Of a stretch of 64,000 nt of DNA, positions 62,079 through 64,000 are shown piece by piece. The position numbers and the translations under genes were made by a program. Position 1 is the first letter of the stretch; each line of letters opens with the position of its first letter. The DNA lies in assembly GCA_020638175.1 (NCBI GenBank), contig JACKJA010000002.1, positions 806,001 through 870,000 of the forward strand, in the 5' to 3' direction. The notes under the pieces were generated by a model, which had not been told where the DNA came from, ran no database searches, and worked only from the letters and a program-made list of their open reading frames with translations. Source of the stretch: Rhodospirillales bacterium (GTDB taxonomy: Bacteria; Pseudomonadota; Alphaproteobacteria; Micavibrionales; Micavibrionaceae).

Positions 62079-62208
62079 TCGTTATCTTCGACCCTATACT
62101 TTGGACGTATAATTGTTAACTGCTTGATTTATAGAGTTTTAATTGTTTTTGATATAAAATGGACGCTGAGGGTGTCTGGTTTTTCTCGCAAAGGTAGGGG
62201 AGCAGGAA

Positions 62209-62742
62209 TTGGTTGATTTTAAGTCATTTGACTGGCGCGCGCTGAAGAAGTTCCTTGATCCCAAGGCCGCGGACGATCTGAACGTATTTTTGGAAAAACT
62301 GCCGCAGACCGCCGGGCAAACGGTGCTGATCGCGGCGGGGATCGCCTGGACGATGGCGGCCGGTGTTGGCCTGTATACGGCTGTGCAGCTCCAGACGCTC
62401 ACCGAGCTGCGGGCGGAGCTAAAAGAGACCAGCGCCTTGCAGCCGATCGTACCGCGGATCAAGGATGTGCCTGTGAACCGGGCAGAGGTCGAGGAATTTA
62501 CCAAAACGCTGGTGCAGAACTATCCCGGCTTGTCGATCAAGACGCAAGGGGCTGCTATTTACATCGCTGCGGCGTCAACGGCGAATTTCGGCCAGTTCCG
62601 GGAGGCTATATCCCACGTTCAAAACGGGGGCAGTGGCTGGCGGGTGTCCGTTGAGCGGCTATGCGCGGGCCGGGAGTGCACAAAAGATCACTTGGCGGCG
62701 CTTTTGAAAATCAATAAAGTTTCCGTGGATAAGCCGAGTTAA
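62209..62742 (+). CDS. Single-pass membrane protein of the pilus-like operon, unknown family
   Basis: The 177-residue product has a short cytoplasmic start, one TM helix (about residues 38-60; TVLIAAGIAWTMAAGVGLYTAV), a short coil (TELRAELKETSALQ) and a periplasmic domain (about 85-170) with two Cys (LCAGRECTKD) that could form a disulfide. The layout resembles PilO/GspM or PilP-type clamp proteins. TTG 62209 is the start, with GGGGAG about six bases before it. A gap of 130 bases before the gene is AT-rich and may hold a promoter. Confidence 0.72.
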   Translation: MVDFKSFDWRALKKFLDPKAADDLNVFLEKLPQTAGQTVLIAAGIAWTMAAGVGLYTAVQLQTLTELRAELKETSALQPIVPRIKDVPVNRAEVEEFTKTLVQNYPGLSIKTQGAAIYIAAASTANFGQFREAISHVQNGGSGWRVSVERLCAGRECTKDHLAALLKINKVSVDKPS

Positions 62743-62804
62743 GGCTGTATTCATTGTTATTTCGTGATAAAATTTTGACGATTGGTATGAAGTGGAGTGA
62801 AGAC

Positions 62805-63527
62805 ATGAAAACGATAACAGAAAACAAAACGCGCGCAGCGGAGAGCGGGAACGTCCTGTTCCTTATCCTGATCGCTGTGGCGTTGTTTGCCGCACTTTCT
62901 TATGCGGTGACTCAGTCCACCCGGACAGGGGGCGGCAGCGGCGATAACGAAACATCCCTGATTAGCAGCGCGCAGCTGACTCAGTACCCGGCCGGTCTCC
63001 GCACGGCGGTGGTGCGGATGATTATCGGTGGGACAGATGTCCAGAATATTGAATTCAACGTACCATCCGATTTTAACAACTGCACGGGCGCGCCGACTTC
63101 GTATAATAATTGTGTATTCCACCCGTCGGGCGGCGGCGCAACCTATTCTTTGGCGCCGCGCGAAATGATGGCTTCAGGTTCACCGGGAACTTGGGTTTTT
63201 AACACGGAGAACCAGATTAATCTTTTGGGAACAACGAATGCGGGCGGCCCGCAAGTTGACACAGCAGATATGATTGCTTTTCTTCCTAATATTACGCAAA
63301 CTTTATGTACACGGATAAATGCTGAGCTAGGGCTTCCATCAACGCCACCGACAGAGTCCCTTATCGATCTGAGTACGCAGATGACAAATGGCGTGGATAT
63401 ATGTAACGGTGCTTGTAACGGAGATACAATCGGTCTTGATGTTACAGAACTGGATGGTCAGCCTTTTGGTTGTTTCCAGCAACCGGCAGGGACATACCAC
63501 TATTTCCACGTCCTCGTAGAGCGCTAA
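62805..63527 (+). CDS. Pilin-like protein without Glu at +5
   Basis: This 240-residue protein begins MKTITENKTRAAESGNVLF followed by LILIAVALFAALSYAVTQS, a basic leader then a single hydrophobic helix, as in type IV pilins and pseudopilins. The likely cut after ESG leaves N-V-L-F-L, so the Glu at +5 normally needed for assembly is missing. The rest is a globular region rich in Asn/Gly/Thr with about six Cys. ATG 62805 is preferred, with GGAG nearby; an in-frame ATG 51 bases upstream is weaker. It is followed by a strong terminator. It is probably a major or minor subunit of the fibre. Confidence 0.72.
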   Translation: MKTITENKTRAAESGNVLFLILIAVALFAALSYAVTQSTRTGGGSGDNETSLISSAQLTQYPAGLRTAVVRMIIGGTDVQNIEFNVPSDFNNCTGAPTSYNNCVFHPSGGGATYSLAPREMMASGSPGTWVFNTENQINLLGTTNAGGPQVDTADMIAFLPNITQTLCTRINAELGLPSTPPTESLIDLSTQMTNGVDICNGACNGDTIGLDVTELDGQPFGCFQQPAGTYHYFHVLVER

Positions 63528-63565
63528 GCGATACTTAAATAAATACGACCACTTCATTTCCAAAG

Positions 63566-63605
63566 CCCGGCCTTCCTGATATACTGAGGGCCGGGTTTTT
63601 CTTTT
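63566..63605 (+). terminator. Rho-independent terminator after the first pilin-like gene
   Basis: CCCGGCC (63566-63572) pairs with GGCCGGG (63589-63595), followed by TTTTTCTTTT. The next pilin-like gene starts 18 bases later, so readthrough or a separate promoter must serve it. Confidence 0.85.
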
Positions 63606-63622
63606 CAAAAAAGGGTTTTTCA

Positions 63623-64000
63623 ATGCTTCATACGGACAAAATCGCTCACGCCGGATCAGAGCGCGGCAGCGCGCTGGTTTATATCCTGATCGCCATCGCT
63701 TTGCTGGCGGCGTTGACCCTGTCGTTTATGGAGCCATCCAGCCAGCAGACCCAGAGCCAGAATACCTTCAAGGTTGTCTCGGAAGTGCAGTCCCAGTCCG
63801 AATTCATCCGCTCGGCTATTCACGAATGTGTGCTGGCCTATCCGGGCGGTGACAGCGGCGCGATCGGCGCGGGCCTGCCCCAGAAAAACAACCCGTACCC
63901 GATTATGCCCGACGATGCTTATTTTGATGCGAGTTGCGGGGTGGGGGAATCGGCTGCGAACAACTATGTGTCCGGCCTGCGTTGCCCCGGAAAGCCCGGC
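63623..64000 (+). CDS. Second pilin-like protein, cut by the window end
   Basis: The ATG at 63623 opens a frame that runs to the last base (126 codons seen, no stop). It begins MLHTDKIAHAGSERGSALVY then ILIAIALLAALTLSFME, closely matching the leader and helix of the upstream pilin-like protein: E-x-G before the cut, [SN]-[AV]-L, and an (I/L)LIA(I/V)AL(L/F)AAL core. Again there is no Glu at +5; Tyr is there instead. The helix ends in polar Gln/Ser-rich sequence (SSQQTQSQNTFK), then a globular region with Cys. AAGGG is upstream. It continues past the window. Confidence 0.7.
   Translation, partial: MLHTDKIAHAGSERGSALVYILIAIALLAALTLSFMEPSSQQTQSQNTFKVVSEVQSQSEFIRSAIHECVLAYPGGDSGAIGAGLPQKNNPYPIMPDDAYFDASCGVGESAANNYVSGLRCPGKPG

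Noticed and set aside
1..64000. CRISPR arrays, tRNA or rRNA genes, insertion sequences
   Set aside because: No regularly spaced repeats, transposase frames or RNA-gene-like folds were seen; all gaps are short.

Overview
The window reads as chromosomal DNA of an alphaproteobacterium, and its housekeeping gene order best fits a Rhodospirillales- or Micavibrionales-like lineage (inference; no rRNA is present). The clues are conserved alphaproteobacterial neighbourhoods: ETF-QO / TPR protein / ispE, purN-purM next to a DUF2066 protein with a PerM-type permease and the DnaA regulator hdaA, and pyrB-plsY-dprA-topA. No rRNA, tRNA, CRISPR array, insertion sequence or integrase was seen. No stretch longer than about 300 bases lacks a gene.

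Positions 1-24,060 hold a large surface-polysaccharide locus of the Wzx/Wzy type. It contains the end of an O-antigen ligase/polymerase-like protein, two OafA-type acyltransferases (the second broken by a C8 tract), a hexapeptide O-acetyltransferase, a sulfotransferase whose start is separated by an A8 tract, one GT4 and four stand-alone GT2 glycosyltransferases, a Wzx flippase and a pyruvyltransferase-like protein. It also has a Wza-type outer-membrane lipoprotein, a GumC/Wzz-type co-polymerase, a degenerate BY-kinase-like ATPase, a WbaP-type initiating transferase, galE, an ABC exporter, a 967-residue glycosyltransferase/methyltransferase/deacetylase fusion and a UXS-like epimerase. A lone phage head-spike/tail-fibre-like gene sits inside it, next to a visibly AT-rich segment (about 3,990-5,290). 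Together these would make a lipid-linked repeat unit, decorate it (acyl, acetyl, sulfate, pyruvyl, deacetylation, methylation), flip it, polymerise it and export it.

Positions 24,280-53,534 are mostly core genes: a PodJ-like coiled-coil/TM/Sel1/peptidoglycan-binding protein, ispE, a TPR protein, ETF-QO, a family-4-like uracil-DNA glycosylase, a Slt transglycosylase, a histidinol-phosphatase-like enzyme, alaS, a hypothetical gene with a near-consensus sigma70 promoter, ndk, a large hybrid histidine kinase, purN-purM, DUF2066, an orphan solute-binding protein, a PerM-like permease, hdaA, a small unknown, topA, a GNAT acetyltransferase, dprA, plsY and pyrB.

Positions 53,592-64,000 encode a compact type IV pilus / type II secretion-like machine. 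It has a short prepilin peptidase, a CheY-like regulator, a lipoprotein secretin, a periplasmic protein with ASH-like repeats, a GspE/PilB ATPase, a GspF/PilC platform protein, two single-pass proteins of unknown family and two pilin-like proteins without the usual Glu at +5. The last gene runs off the end of the window. This is the best candidate for a poorly described system.
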